From: Halisarca cf. caerulea
Lineage: Eukaryota; Porifera; Demospongiae; Chondrillida; Halisarcidae
Direction of reading: 5' to 3'
Assembly: GCA_963170055.1 (NCBI GenBank)
Contig: CAUJGJ010000444.1
Location: forward strand, 4,313,118 to 4,377,117
Length of the DNA: 64,000 bases
Made by a program: the position numbers and the translations under genes. Shown in pieces: positions 1 through 10,275 of this stretch (position 1 is the stretch's first letter; each line of letters begins with the position of its first letter). A model generated the notes under the pieces. The model was not told the origin of the DNA. It did no database searches and saw only the letters and a program-made list of their open reading frames with translations.

Positions 1-641
1 TTGTACCACCAATTCTCCATCCTATGTAACACTCCAACAGCCTTGTATCTCAAACCAACATGTTGTTATATGTAGAGAAACCATATATAGTTTTACACAA
101 ATGACTCAGTAGGGTGGCCTATATGAACCTGAAAAGGAGAGCCATTGTAATCATTGAAGAGTATTAAGTCTCAAATACAAGCTGCCATGAATGATTTGTA
201 CATAAACAAGTTAAAAGCATATGCTTTTTACTTGTTTTGGCATAATGAACCTTTACTTGTTTTTGCACAAGTACCATATAAAATCATTCAAGATGGAAAA
301 AGGATGTAGGGATACATTGTTGATTTGTGAAAATGATACTGAAATAGGTAACAGGGAGAGACATGCATAGGGCTGAACAGGCAAAGGGAATTAGCATGTA
401 CAGGGCTAGACGGGGAAAGGGATTGACATGTACAGGGCTAGACGGGTATAGAACTAGACAGAGTTTGTTTGGACGGGGTGCAATGTGCAAATTTCTGCAT
501 CCTGCATCTGTGGGATGTTGGAGTTCGCATATCGACACAGGCCCAACCAAACTCTGTCTTGTGTCTGGATATAATGTGTTTGTCTCTTTAGTGTTCAGTG
601 TACCTCTCTACATGTGCTGCTTTTGTGAATCTTATTCACAG
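1..641. other. No gene recognised; upstream/intronic DNA of the DHHC gene
   Basis: I see no convincing exon here. The sequence ends in an acceptor (pyrimidine-rich stretch, then CACAG at 637-641) that opens the ankyrin exon, so at least its last part is the intron preceding that exon. Earlier exons of the gene (start codon, further ankyrin repeats) are probably to the left of the window. The only structure noted is the repetitive patch at about 363-570. Confidence 0.5.
363..570. repeat. Degenerate foldback/repetitive patch (CAGGGCTAGACGGG units)
   Basis: Three short near-repeats of a unit like ACAGGGCTAGACGGG lie at about 400-450. They are followed by an imperfect inverted repeat: GACAGAGTTTG near 458 against CAAACTCTGTC near 548. 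Similar GGGCTAGACGGGC wording recurs in the foldback at 7716-7932, so the two patches look like members of one non-autonomous repeat family. Nothing coding is recognised; open frames on both strands here are by-products of the inverted repeat. Confidence 0.45.
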
Positions 642-893
642 GACTAATACCTTACTACACATTGCTGTACAGAAAAAGAAAATTGCTACTGTTAATTATC
701 TCATAAGGCACGAGTATCAGCTGCTGCACATGTCCAATAAGAAAGGCAATTTACCACTGCATGAAGCTTGCAGTGTAGGTGATGAAAAAACAGCCATCTT
801 ACTATTAAGAACACTGGATACAGATATGTTGCACAGCACCAATAATGATGGACAAACTCCCCTTGATGTTTTACACACCTGTGATCATCCTAG
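642..893 (+). CDS. Ankyrin-repeat exon of the DHHC gene
   Basis: This exon encodes about 84 residues with recognisable ankyrin signatures: NTLLHIAVQ, then GNLPLHEAC about 33 residues later, then DGQTPLDVL, i.e. two full repeats plus the start of a third. It is bounded by CACAG at 637-641 and a donor GT at 894, ending in phase 2. In this family the ankyrin region faces the cytosol and binds substrates; the sequence says nothing about which substrate. Confidence 0.8.
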
Positions 894-2136
894 GTTTGTC
901 TGTATGTGGACAATATACTCTTTTTGAACTTAACACTATTGTGAATCGTTTTCTTGCTGTTTTAGGATATCAGAGATAAGAAAGAGTATAACCGCTCTGT
1001 CAAACCAGCGAAGGATGAGACTACTGGCCTTTTTTTCTTGGCTAGTACGCTTCTTTCTCCCAGGAATATCACTTGGTGTTGCTCCAGCTTCATACATGTA
1101 CTTGGGATTTCCCCTAAAGTACATTATGCCCATCATAGTAGTATTTGGTGGCTTTTTTCGACCTATTATGAATCACAGAATACCAAATGTGATGTTCAAC
1201 TGGCCTAATCCAGCACTACTTGGTGCTGTACTCTCTGGATATGTTCATACAGGGGTATGTGCCCTGTTTTTTTTCCTTAGTATCCTTTTACATAGTCATC
1301 ACAATTGTGTATACACATGTACATATGGGTATTATAATGTGTCTGTGAAGGTAAAGCTAAAGCCTATGTCGCTAAAGGCTTCACATCTGTTGAAATCACC
1401 TATAAACCCGGTAATTTACTTTCAGCTAATTGTGCTTAGGTAAAATCTAAAAAGCATGGCAATCAGTCAGATATCTGAGACTTTAGAATAACATTTCAAT
1501 TAGGAAAGATTTAATTTGGATGGAATGATTGAACCCCTTGAACTGTTCCTGCATATGGCCTGTATGTACCACATTGTTGAAGTTTGCAAGTCATATTTCT
1601 TAAGTGTTTTGGATGTCAACTGATTGTGTTTTAGTTTTTGTAATTGCATAAAGGATAGATTTTGTCTAGCAAGCAAGGCTGATAAACTATGGTAAATTAC
1701 TAATATTCATTTAGTGTGTCAAAGTGTACATTTTAAATGCCAGTAAGGTCCAGTTTGCCCTCAACAGCAATATATGCTACTTGGCAAGCGGCATACAAAA
1801 TCACAAGTCCCATTTTAACGTATGTCTGTCAGTTGGAATTCGAAAGTAGTATACTAAGATGCCAACCATACTGATGCATCCAGAATATTTGGAGTAGAAA
1901 TGTTGGCCTTCCTTGACATTCTTGATCATCTCGGTGGACTTCAGCAATTAGGTTGGTTAATAAAACAACTTCACTTCCCATACTATGATTACAGGTACGA
2001 TAATGATAATTGACTATTGCTGCTAGTATGCACATTGCAGTAGCCATTTTCTACACACTGCCCATTGTACATGTGCAAATCTGAATCCATTTGCGAGAAT
2101 AAAGTCCCATGAAACTTTTCGACAGCAGTGTGTGTC

Positions 2137-2191
<55 letters not shown>

Positions 2192-5100
2192 ATAGATAAG
2201 GTAAAACATTTCTTACTAATTGCGAACACAGTTCCAAACCTTGTGTGTGTGCATGCGTGCGTGCATGTGTGCGTGTGTGTAAATTTTGAGTATTTAAAGA
2301 ATGTTTTAGGCAGTTAGGGGCTTTCAATTATCAAAATGCCTGATTGTTTCCCAATTTATCTACACTTGTCTTGGTCACACTATTTAAGTACTGTGCTTTT
2401 ATTACCAGACAAAAGTTTGATTGTTGTGTTTCTTAATATGTCAAGATGAATGGACTATTATGTTCTGGTGGATGATCATGTTGCTAGTGGTGTCGTTCAG
2501 TCTGTTCCACAATTTTTGGTAAGTGTTTGTACGTATAAGCCTGTTTGACAGCTGCCTTGTTGCTAGAAATTTTGGTCAGTTGCCAATTTCACAACACTTT
2601 GGATTGTTTGCTATCTGTAGTAGCACACTCTTTGCAGTGTTGCATGTTCGTTATACATTATCCCATTGTTCTGTTACATAAAATGTGGTTCAATGAACTT
2701 TGATCTCAAATATGTTATATTGTAAATACGTTATGTACCTATTAGACCTCCTAGATACTTTGGTGTTCCATTGATTTAATTCTTCTCATTAGTACTACGT
2801 ACCTTTGTGCCAAATATGCAAACACAATTTTTGGTATGATAGGAAACTTCTCACTATGGACCCAGGTATAGCAAATGAAGGGAAATGCAAAGAAAATGGA
2901 GTTGAAATGGTGAGTATGGCTGTATGATCAAATCATGAAGTTCTTTATTATCATATTCTATGTAATGCCGTTTTGTATAACACTAATTGTCAAACTCCTC
3001 AGTGGTATTATGCCTAGAAAATTATCTGTGTGCCGGTTAAGGATATTGCAGTACTGTATACACGCTAATTTTTGCACGGTGTGTATTTCGCGATTGAAAA
3101 ACTTAGCTGTAATCTGTGATTTTATTTACGCGAATGGATCAGTTCCTGTTTTATATTAGACAAATGGACTATGTATCCAGCCAAATATTGGTGATTAAAG
3201 TTTTGTGAATGCAGGCTCATTTGCAAATTCGCAAAAATAAAGTCCTGCTACAATTGGTGCTTATCCGATATACTACCATGTTGAATGACATACAGTATGT
3301 GAGGAAAAATTTAGAAAATGTCTTCTTAATTTTTCTCACATATTGTACGTATGCCATTCAACATACATACATGTAGTTGATTTTTGTGCACCCTGTAAAC
3401 TAAGTAGGAAATGGGAAATGTAAAAACAAATGGCAATCTTACGATTTTGTATATAAATATTAATTATGCACTGAACCATACTTGTATGTGTATGGATTGT
3501 CACTTTAGTGCAAATGTCCTGAGTTGCAAAGGGTGTTTAAACATTTTCAGAAATTAATGTCTGCCTAGTATGCACTTTATGCAGCAGTAATGTGTGCCAG
3601 TAATGTTTCACTTTTGATTTTGAATTGCATTGCAGAACCTAGATTCCCCTTTTATTGTCTACCATTTTCAATAGCCCTGGAATATGTATATTTCCTCTCT
3701 GTTCAGTCCATTGTAGATGTAGCTGCTACACATCCACTGGAGACATTTTGCATGGACTGTGAAGTAAGAACTATTATCAAATTGTGCTTTGCCTGATTTA
3801 CTGTGTATGTATTTGTCTGGATTATTTAGCATTAATGTTTTAAAGTTAGTAGAACATGTAATTTGTAAGTATTATAATAGAAATTCTTTTTACTATTGTT
3901 TTAGCTGAAACACTTGTATGGTAGTTTTTGTAATAGAGTTAACGACAAATGGCGGCTAATCATAGAACCAAACAAATGTATAAATGACATGTGTAAGTGA
4001 GCGATGCTCATGTTTTTGATTACCATTCTTACATAGGACTAGTCAGTTCTCCTTGCGTGAGTCAGGGAGTAAAAATTATCTTTTGTTGTGTCTTCTGCTT
4101 GGATTTCACTAACCTTATATCAACATATGTATAAGGCTGACGAGGTGTATACACACTTTTGAAATGCACAAGACAAGCCATTTTTTGTGTATGAGGATTG
4201 TGCAAAAGTGAACTACAGAGTGCATCAATAAAGCCCTGGAAAGGTTTGGCATTTATTTGAGTCCTTCGAGAAGAGTCTATATGGACTCTCACAAACCAGC
4301 TGGTACTTTCCTTTATTATTGTTGTCCATGCCACTTGTATAATTTTGCAAATCCCTCAAAATCCACTCCCAAGAAGGTGTGGAATCGTGTCCCTCCAGAA
4401 CCAGTGAAGTGAAGCAGTTGCATGTTTTTGAACGGAAATGGTTTTGAAAAGTTGTGTCTCCTTCATTTGCACTAATGGAAGACCTGGAGTTTATTCTGTG
4501 TGGATTGTCTGCTGAGTTTGTGGAGGATTTGCAAGATGGTACATGCCAAAAATGGCACATCTTGCATTGTTTTGAAAGTATGGGCCTTGTATAACCATAT
4601 TCATTGTTGTGGTATTCCTTACAAAGCACCTTCCTAAGAAGGCAGGCATACAGTGTATATTATTAGTGGTCCCTACTTCTACTGGACTGTGACCCAACAA
4701 TAGGGGATTTTTCTACAGACTGTTTTTCTTCCTACAAATGAATGAATTGCATTCTGGCCTTGCCAGACCAGTCCAGGTAGTCCATCCAGCTGGACTCACC
4801 TACGTACGAAGTGCTGATGGGCGAAAAGGGATATGTGACATATATTTCGGCTAATTGGATAGTACTATCCCTGATTGAGAAACTAGTATTGCAGTGAGTT
4901 AGATGTCTATGGTTTCAGCAGCATTGTTCATATGTCTCTACAGTATCTTGGTAAAGATATTATTACTGAGTATTTTGTCCGGCTGGGATGCATTTCTTAA
5001 CTTGCCTACTGGATTTGGGAAGAATCTCATATTTAGCTAACACTGCTGTGTTTTGACCTAAGAAAATCCCACCAAGTGGATACTCTGAAGTGGTATTAGT

Positions 5101-8100
5101 ATTTCCTCTTATTTCACTCATAAATACTTGCGTTGAGGATCTAATTGGAAGGGGCAGAAAGCCTGATGTCTATCTTATGGAACAAATGTTTATTTGTCAC
5201 TGAGCTTAGTTAACTCTATATACCCAGTTTCTGGGGTGACCACACTAAGTTTAATCCCATAACCGGGTATAACTGCAACAAGAGACCACTTGGTTCCTTA
5301 TTGCAGTTATACCCCAACCCACATTAAGGAAAGGGTAATTGACCAATTAGACACAAAAGGTAGTCATTGCAAGAACAATCTAGCACACAGTATTGCTTCA
5401 TTTGGCAGCTGTCCTTAGATCGAGGTCGAGGATAGTTGTTCGAACTTCTAAAGTTGCATAGCTTGTTGTCAAGGTCTTTGGCATTTATAGCGGACGGGCC
5501 GGTCTTTTGCTGGAGCAACAGTGACAGCAGCGGTGGCTGCTGGATTAAGTGTGGGTTAGTTAACCTCTCGTAGCCAAAAACATATTTACTGTCGTGAAAA
5601 CGTTTGCTTATCGAATTCTTCCAAGTGTGAAAACTGTACACTTGATTATTCACAAATAGACTACTGTCCTTGTAGTGGCTTTTAGCAGCATCAAAAGAAT
5701 TCGGATTCTCGGAAGGCAGAAGCTCAGATCTCTGCTAAATCGCGGTAAGTTGATTCTCCATGAAATAATAGCCCCGGGCAGGGTATATAATAGTTATACA
5801 ATTGCATTTGCAGAGTGTGGATTGGACACACACTTTGACTTGGGTGCTATGCATTCTTGGGTTGATCTCGTGTGTATAATCCATGCTCCACAAATTGCCA
5901 TTGTATGTTTTGTAGTCCTGAACCCCTGCAAGAAAGAAGGTGGATATCTATTATCAGAAATGATGAATTCGGTAGCTCAATATGTGCTATTTTATGGATG
6001 AAGAACACTTTGTTTTGCAATGGGGATGTAATAGTTCACCCTTTCGGAAAGCCTAGGAGCTTTGGCTTTCAGTACATTTGGCATATTTGATGATGAGAGA
6101 TGCAGCAAGTTCTCCGTTGGATAGTGATGGAAAAGTGGTCAAACACGGGCTGCAAATTTCTGTAGATGTTGTCTGTATAAATGTCTGTGGCCATGTATCA
6201 AAGAAAACCAGCAATCACTAATATTATCATTAATATTGGGTTACACACATCCACGCATTAACACATCTGTCACAACGTGCACTGTAGTATTATACTGTAT
6301 ATCTTCTAATTTTATGTCAGTTGCTACCAACACTATCAGTTCACTTCTAAGTCCTGATGAAATGTGCTGTATTTTAATTATTGTCATAATCTCCAATCCT
6401 TCCGTCAGTGCTTACGTGTGTTAAAATCACTTGACCACATGATTTCCATGATGTCGTGAGTTATTTGTAGTGGTAGACAGGTACGACAATGATAAAGCAA
6501 TTGACTATAGCTATAAGTATAGTATTTCTTACTTTTTCCTGGTGGAAGAAGCTTTATTCCATACATTGGGTTCCTAAACCTCTTTAGAATATAGTATCGA
6601 AAGCCATGACATGAAAGCTGTAAGTGGCCATCTTGACATGTCTAATTATTTGTCAATATCTTCCAATTAATTGTCATGCTTGGAGAAAAGGTGATTTAAT
6701 TTCTATATGATCAAATTTCCCTGAACTTCTTTCGTATGAAAAATTAGAATATGCACAGTAATAACCACTTATGACCAGGCCCTTTACCTCACCTCAAACT
6801 CCCAGTGTCTAACATCCAATCGAGTACCACATTCCTTCCAGGTGTGAGGCAGCAAAGTTCAGTGGCCTGTGGGAATTTTAGATGACCTAGCAGTGCTTGT
6901 AACTGCACTCTTATGTAGCAAAATCACATTCATTGCTAGAGTTGGAGACTTGAATAGCACTCTGTGGCATGCAAGTTGAGTCTGTGCTTCAATCTTTGCT
7001 GCTGGTGAAACTCCATCCTGTGTGTATGGGCCACACAGGATAGACTCATATTCTTTTCTCTCTCTGCACCTCTTTTGACGGGTGAAATGCATGTCGGCCT
7101 CACTCACTTTCTCCTTCACCTATTCTGTGATCTGCATCAGCTCTAATCTCGATTTGATAAAGCAATTAGTTCATTGTAGCAGCACTGGCACAACAGAGGC
7201 TTCTTCTCCTTCCCACTGTGCAGTGAAATTCCCTTCGATTCTCCCAGTTGACAAGGCTTTCGTAACTGATCATATGTTAGGTAATCTTTGTTGCTATTTT
7301 TGGACGGCTACATAATCCAGCTTGGCGCTCACCACATGGTCAACAATGATCAACATCTGGATGAGCAGTGTGGGCTCAACGGTCTCACTGTTGGTCAATG
7401 TCCAGTTTATTATGAAAAATATCGTACCTCATGTACATAAACCAACCCAGATACTTCTAATAATAAGTACAGTGAAACTTGTTTAGTATGTTACAAGGAG
7501 ACACAGAATCAGTACTTATTATCAGAGGTACTTACTATCAGGGTTGGTTTATGTACATGAGGTATGCACAGGGACAGAATGAGGATTACTGACATTTATT
7601 ATCCAGGACTGTGTACTAAACCAGGCACTTACTATGCTAGTTCCACTGTACTGATTTTGTGTCCCCCTTTGGGGTACGTACTAAGTAAGTTCTCACTGCA
7701 GTGTTATTTGCTGTACAAGGCTAGACGGGCATAGAGATGGACACACATGGGCATAGGGCTAGGTATGCATGGGGCTAGACGGGCGTAGAGCTGGACGAAG
7801 TTTGGTAGGATTTGGTACGCACTACACCCAGTCCAACGAAACGCTATCTATATCTAGCTCTATGCCTGTTTATCTCATGCATGCCTTGCCCTATACCCAT
7901 CTAACCCTGTGTGTGTCCATCCCTATGCCTTGCACAAGAAACAAACACTATACCTTGTTTCAGTTTATTTTATACAAATTTACTTTATATGAGACATTGG
8001 TATTCACTGTATATGGTGATGTCCCACATTTACTCAATCTCCTTATTAACTATTTACTAATATATAAATGATTTCTCACAAATTGAAATTGAAACTGTCA

Positions 8101-8770
8101 AAATTGTCTGCTTTTTTATTTGCTAGATTGTTACTCCGGAAAAAACTAAGCATTGTCGGTTGTGTGGAACTTGCTGTAGAGGTTTTGATCATCACTGCAT
8201 GTGGCTAATGAGATGTGTTGGCTATGCTAACCACAGAAGATTCGTTGTATTTTGCTTTTTAATGGGACTTGACAACTTCCTGTTTGTTCTGTCTTCGTGC
8301 TACTGTAAGTTCCCCATACATGCATTGTACTGAAGGCTTCATTGCTATTGTTTATATCATGTAGATTTGGTGGCTACATCAGATGTACTTAGTGCAGAAG
8401 CGATGTGGAATGTGAGCATACACTGTACACAAAGTAGTACATGATGAATATCATGATCCTTTAATCCCTTTTCAATATTCTAAATGTCCAGAAAGCTGTG
8501 TCTGTGGATTTTTGGCTTACTTTCTTTATACTCTGTAATGTGCTCACGGGAATATTTGCTTGGCTGGTAAGTTCATATGCTTACTATCATAGTTGCAAGT
8601 GTTCCAAGTGTATTTACCTTGCATGGTTTATTGTATAGTGTGGTGTCCAGTGGTTGCATATCACATCATATTTTATCAATATAGAATTTTAGTGAACAAA
8701 TAGGGAATGTGTCGACCCTCAGGACCAAATATTTTAATTCTAAAGGAGAGATGGCTTATCAGAGAACAAG
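642..8770 (+). CDS. Ankyrin-repeat DHHC palmitoyltransferase, ZDHHC17/ZDHHC13-like (5' partial, multi-exon)
   Basis: Predicted exons: 642-893, 966-1257, 2446-2518, 2843-2909, 3707-3763, 8127-8304, 8365-8411, 8492-8566 and 8685-8770; phases are compatible throughout. Ankyrin repeats are followed by hydrophobic segments, a TMDPG motif (2843 exon), FCMDC (3707 exon), the Cys-rich DHHC core (8127 exon) and further transmembrane exons. This order is that of the HIP14/ZDHHC17 family: multipass Golgi/endomembrane S-acyltransferases that recruit substrates through ankyrin repeats. The join from 1257 to 2446 needs a weak donor (GTGCCC at 1258); the stronger GTATGT at 1255 breaks the frame. Upstream exons are missing from the window. 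The intron between 3763 and 8127 is 4.4 kb and full of repeat relics, unlike the short introns around it. The 3' end is uncertain (see 8961-9158). ZDHHC13 versus ZDHHC17 cannot be decided here. Confidence 0.82.
966..1257 (+). CDS. Transmembrane exon of the DHHC gene
   Basis: The exon follows TTTTAG at 960-965. It starts with a basic cytosolic stretch (RRMRLL) followed by several hydrophobic segments (for example [19 protein letters not shown] and [13 protein letters not shown]). This matches the first membrane hairpins that follow the ankyrin region in ZDHHC17-type enzymes. The 3' edge is ambiguous: 1254 has the better donor, but only 1257 keeps frame with the next recognisable exon at 2446-2518. 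Confidence 0.65.
2127..2187. repeat. (TG)n microsatellite in an intron
   Basis: This is an almost pure TG dinucleotide tract, followed at 2240-2280 by a degenerate TGCATGCGTGCG/TGTG stretch. It lies in the intron between the 1257 and 2446 exons. The long poly-Cys/Val and poly-Thr/His frames it opens on both strands are not genes. Confidence 0.95.
3278..3364. repeat. Short foldback element (inverted repeat)
   Basis: A stem begins ATGTTGAATG at 3278 and closes with CATTCAACAT at 3355-3364. Arms of about 35 bp are imperfectly complementary, including TATGTGAG and AAAAATT against AATTTTTCTCACATA, with a loop of about 16 bp. It sits in the intron between 2909 and 3707. It resembles a miniature inverted-repeat element (MITE) or the core of one; no target duplication could be fixed. 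Confidence 0.7.
4963..5180 (+). pseudogene. Decayed RecQ-type helicase fragment
   Basis: Read from about 4975, the frame gives [17 protein letters not shown], a motif I (Walker A) block very close to the intact helicase at 42,836 (GKDVFVGLPTGFGKT). About 75 nt further on, [11 protein letters not shown] matches motif Ia (LIISPLIAL in the intact gene) at the right distance. The reading frame changes between the two blocks, stops follow each, and the rest is not recognisable. This is probably a relic of a RecQ-bearing mobile element related to the one at 42,570, lying inside the DHHC intron; it could also come from another RecQ lineage. Confidence 0.6.
5265..5314. repeat. Perfect 14-bp hairpin
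   Basis: GGGTATAACTGCAA (5265-5278) and TTGCAGTTATACCC (5301-5314) are perfect reverse complements separated by 22 bp. It is probably the end or core of a small foldback element; no function is inferred. Confidence 0.7.
7426..7563. repeat. MITE-like foldback with 22-bp perfect terminal arms
   Basis: ACCTCATGTACATAAACCAACC (7426-7447) is exactly complementary to 7542-7563, and the inner parts are also partly complementary (AATAAGTAC against GTACTTATT). Just downstream (7641-7680), a further inverted copy of the internal CAGTGAAAC/GACACAGAATCAGTA segment appears, indicating nested or rearranged copies. It is non-coding and intronic. Confidence 0.75.
7716..7932. repeat. Degenerate foldback element
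   Basis: The left half (CAAGGCTAGACGGGCATAGAG at 7716, then ATGGACACACATGGGCATAGGG) is imperfectly complementary to the right half (CCCTATACCCATCTAACC, GTGTGTCCATCCCTATGCCTTG ending at 7932). The element is about 217 bp with no coding potential. Its units resemble those at 363-570. Confidence 0.6.
8127..8304 (+). CDS. DHHC catalytic exon of the palmitoyltransferase gene
   Basis: The exon opens after TGCTAG and encodes the Cys-rich core: [14 protein letters not shown], then [20 protein letters not shown], then a hydrophobic segment. The DHHC cysteine is the acyl-accepting residue of the family. The ligands C..C and H-C are present, but the usual HCPWxxNCVG reads [10 protein letters not shown] here, so the conserved Pro and Asn/Gly positions differ. 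The exon ends in phase 1 at donor GTAAGT (8305). Confidence 0.88.
8365..8770 (+). CDS. C-terminal membrane exons of the DHHC gene
   Basis: Three short exons, 8365-8411, 8492-8566 and 8685-8770, are separated by introns of 80 and 118 bp. The middle one encodes a clear transmembrane segment ([19 protein letters not shown]). The last contains [14 protein letters not shown], at the position where family members have the TTNE-type motif. All junctions are GT-AG and keep frame. Confidence 0.7.
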
Positions 8771-8960
8771 GTAAACTTTGCATTTGAAGATGTTATAGCT
8801 TGCGTGTTTCTGAGCAAAGTCATGTACGGAACAGACCATTAAAAGGTAACATTAATTTTGGTTTCTGATCCTCCCATTTTTTAAAGGATGATTAACGGTT
8901 CTCTTTTTGCATTTGCAGTTAAGGTTTTCTGTTATACTGTTATTATTTGTACGTGTCAGC

Positions 8961-9158
8961 GGTTATAAGAATGCTATTCCAGAAACACTTTGTCATCAAC
9001 CTCGTGTGATTATCTGGACGACCATGGATTGTGTTTTAGTTACCTACTTAGGTAATAATTCATCTCGCTATGACGGAAAATACTACATGGAGAAGTTGAG
9101 CAAGATTAGGAGAGAGGAGGGAGCAAAAGAAGAGCTCCATGCTGGAGGAAGAGTTTGA
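8961..9158 (+). CDS. Candidate terminal exon of the DHHC gene
   Basis: After the donor at 8771 two acceptors are possible. The pyrimidine-rich one ending at 8919 leads straight to a stop codon. The one ending at 8960 (GTGTCAG) extends the frame by about 66 residues to a TGA at 9156-9158, with a Lys/Glu-rich end. The tail has no similarity that I recognise to ZDHHC17 C-termini, and retroelement DNA begins nearby, so the original 3' end may have been disturbed. Confidence 0.3.
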   Translation, partial: GYKNAIPETLCHQPRVIIWTTMDCVLVTYLGNNSSRYDGKYYMEKLSKIRREEGAKEELHAGGRV

Positions 9159-10191
9159 ATCAAAACAAAAAGCAGCGTATGGACAGCCATTGTGAAAGAT
9201 CCTCACCCTACCACCCAGAAATGTGGAAAGAAAAGAAAAGAAGACAACACTTTATTTAAGTCTCCAGAGGTACCTCCACAACAGGAGAATATGTTTCTTG
9301 GCTCCTTCACTCCAGCTTTACCATGCAACCAAGGATACACAGAGTATCAAGGGTGACATGACGTCTGAATTGGTAGGAGCAGACGTTTCAAACAAGCAGG
9401 TGGCCCAGATCAACCCTGAGCTGCGGAGCTCAGAAAAGGAACCACCCTCATCGTCTACAGTCCTTGGTGATGTGAGTTCCTTCTTAAGCGCCTGTGACCA
9501 GGTTGCTGCCCAAGATGATTTTGTGTCCTTTAAGACTGAGGTACAGGAACAGCTTGGCAACATAACTGACTTGATGCAAACTATATTTTCAACAGGGGGA
9601 GCAATTGAAGTTGCTGTTTTAGGAATCTAAAACTCCCTATAATCCTGTGGACAGTCCAAGTCTTAGCCTATGATCTAATTGACACTTCCTATCATACCAT
9701 GATAAAACCACTGTGAGATATAGGTGTTGACACAGCTCTCAGAACTCCAGGTAGAGAATTTGATGATACAGCAATACCACAGCTATCATCTCTACCCCAC
9801 TACCCCACCAGCCGTTGAGACTGGTGGAGATTTACTTTCCATTTGTCTAACTACTTCACTGACTGCATGCAATCACACTAGTTTCAGAGTTGAGGAGATC
9901 TTAAATGACCAGAGGTTACTTCTGCGATTCAATTGGGGGATGAACTTGTGAAGAAGCTGTTTACCACAATTAACTTGCAACATCAACTCTAACTGGGAGA
10001 AAGGTACCCAATGCCCTCCAGTGAATTTGCTGCCACCAGAAGCTCGCTCCGTGAGTACATCGCCAGCCGATGTAAATATTTACACTTGAAAGGGATAAAG
10101 GCTAATGTAGAAAACATTAACTTTTGTATTTATTATTTATTTATTTTATTATTTATACATTATTCTGTACAGTATAAATTTGATTAGTTGG
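9159..10191 (+). other. Region between the DHHC gene and the gypsy element, with an unrecognised 90-codon frame
   Basis: An ATG at 9358 opens about 90 codons ending at 9630. They are acidic and Ser/Thr-rich, with a possible short helical segment (DDFVSFKTEVQEQLGNI). I do not recognise the protein; a piece of a gag-like gene from an older retroelement is possible given what follows. The stretch 9640-10,080 shows no coherent gene, and 10,110-10,165 is a low-complexity TTTATTA tract. Confidence 0.35.
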
Positions 10192-10255
10192 TGTACCATA
10201 CAGAGATTAACTGGTTGATGGACATATCCTGATTGTTATTAGGGTGTTGTAGTGT
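10192..10255 (+). repeat. Direct repeat at the 5' end of the gypsy element (LTR remnant?)
   Basis: It matches 14,086-14,149 with only a few differences and starts TGTACC. Similarity stops after TTGTAGTGT in both copies. At 64 bp it is too short for a normal gypsy LTR, so either the 5' LTR is internally deleted or this is only the conserved start of it. Confidence 0.6.
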
Positions 10256-10275
10256 GTGGAACGTCTGGACTTATT

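Larger units (their letters stand above)
3764..8126. other. 4.4-kb intron of the DHHC gene, filled with repeat relics
   Basis: The intron lies between the FCMDC exon and the DHHC exon. It contains the helicase relic (about 4963-5180), a small hairpin (5265-5314) and two foldbacks (7426-7563, 7716-7932). The stretches 3764-4960, 5320-7425 and 7564-7715 hold no feature I can name. Several open frames of 60-134 codons occur on both strands here, but none shows a recognisable domain. Confidence 0.6.

Noticed and set aside
2127..2187. Cys/Val-rich and Thr/His-rich proteins across the TG and CA tracts (also at 15,541-15,606)
   Set aside because: They are translations of dinucleotide microsatellites on either strand.
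4225..4629. 134-codon minus-strand open frame in the DHHC intron
   Set aside because: It has Cys and His residues, but I recognise no domain and see no splice or promoter context; it is left as intronic DNA.
5675..6001. 108-codon plus-strand open frame in the DHHC intron
   Set aside because: It starts at GTG, has no recognisable domain, and lies among repeat relics; not called as a gene.
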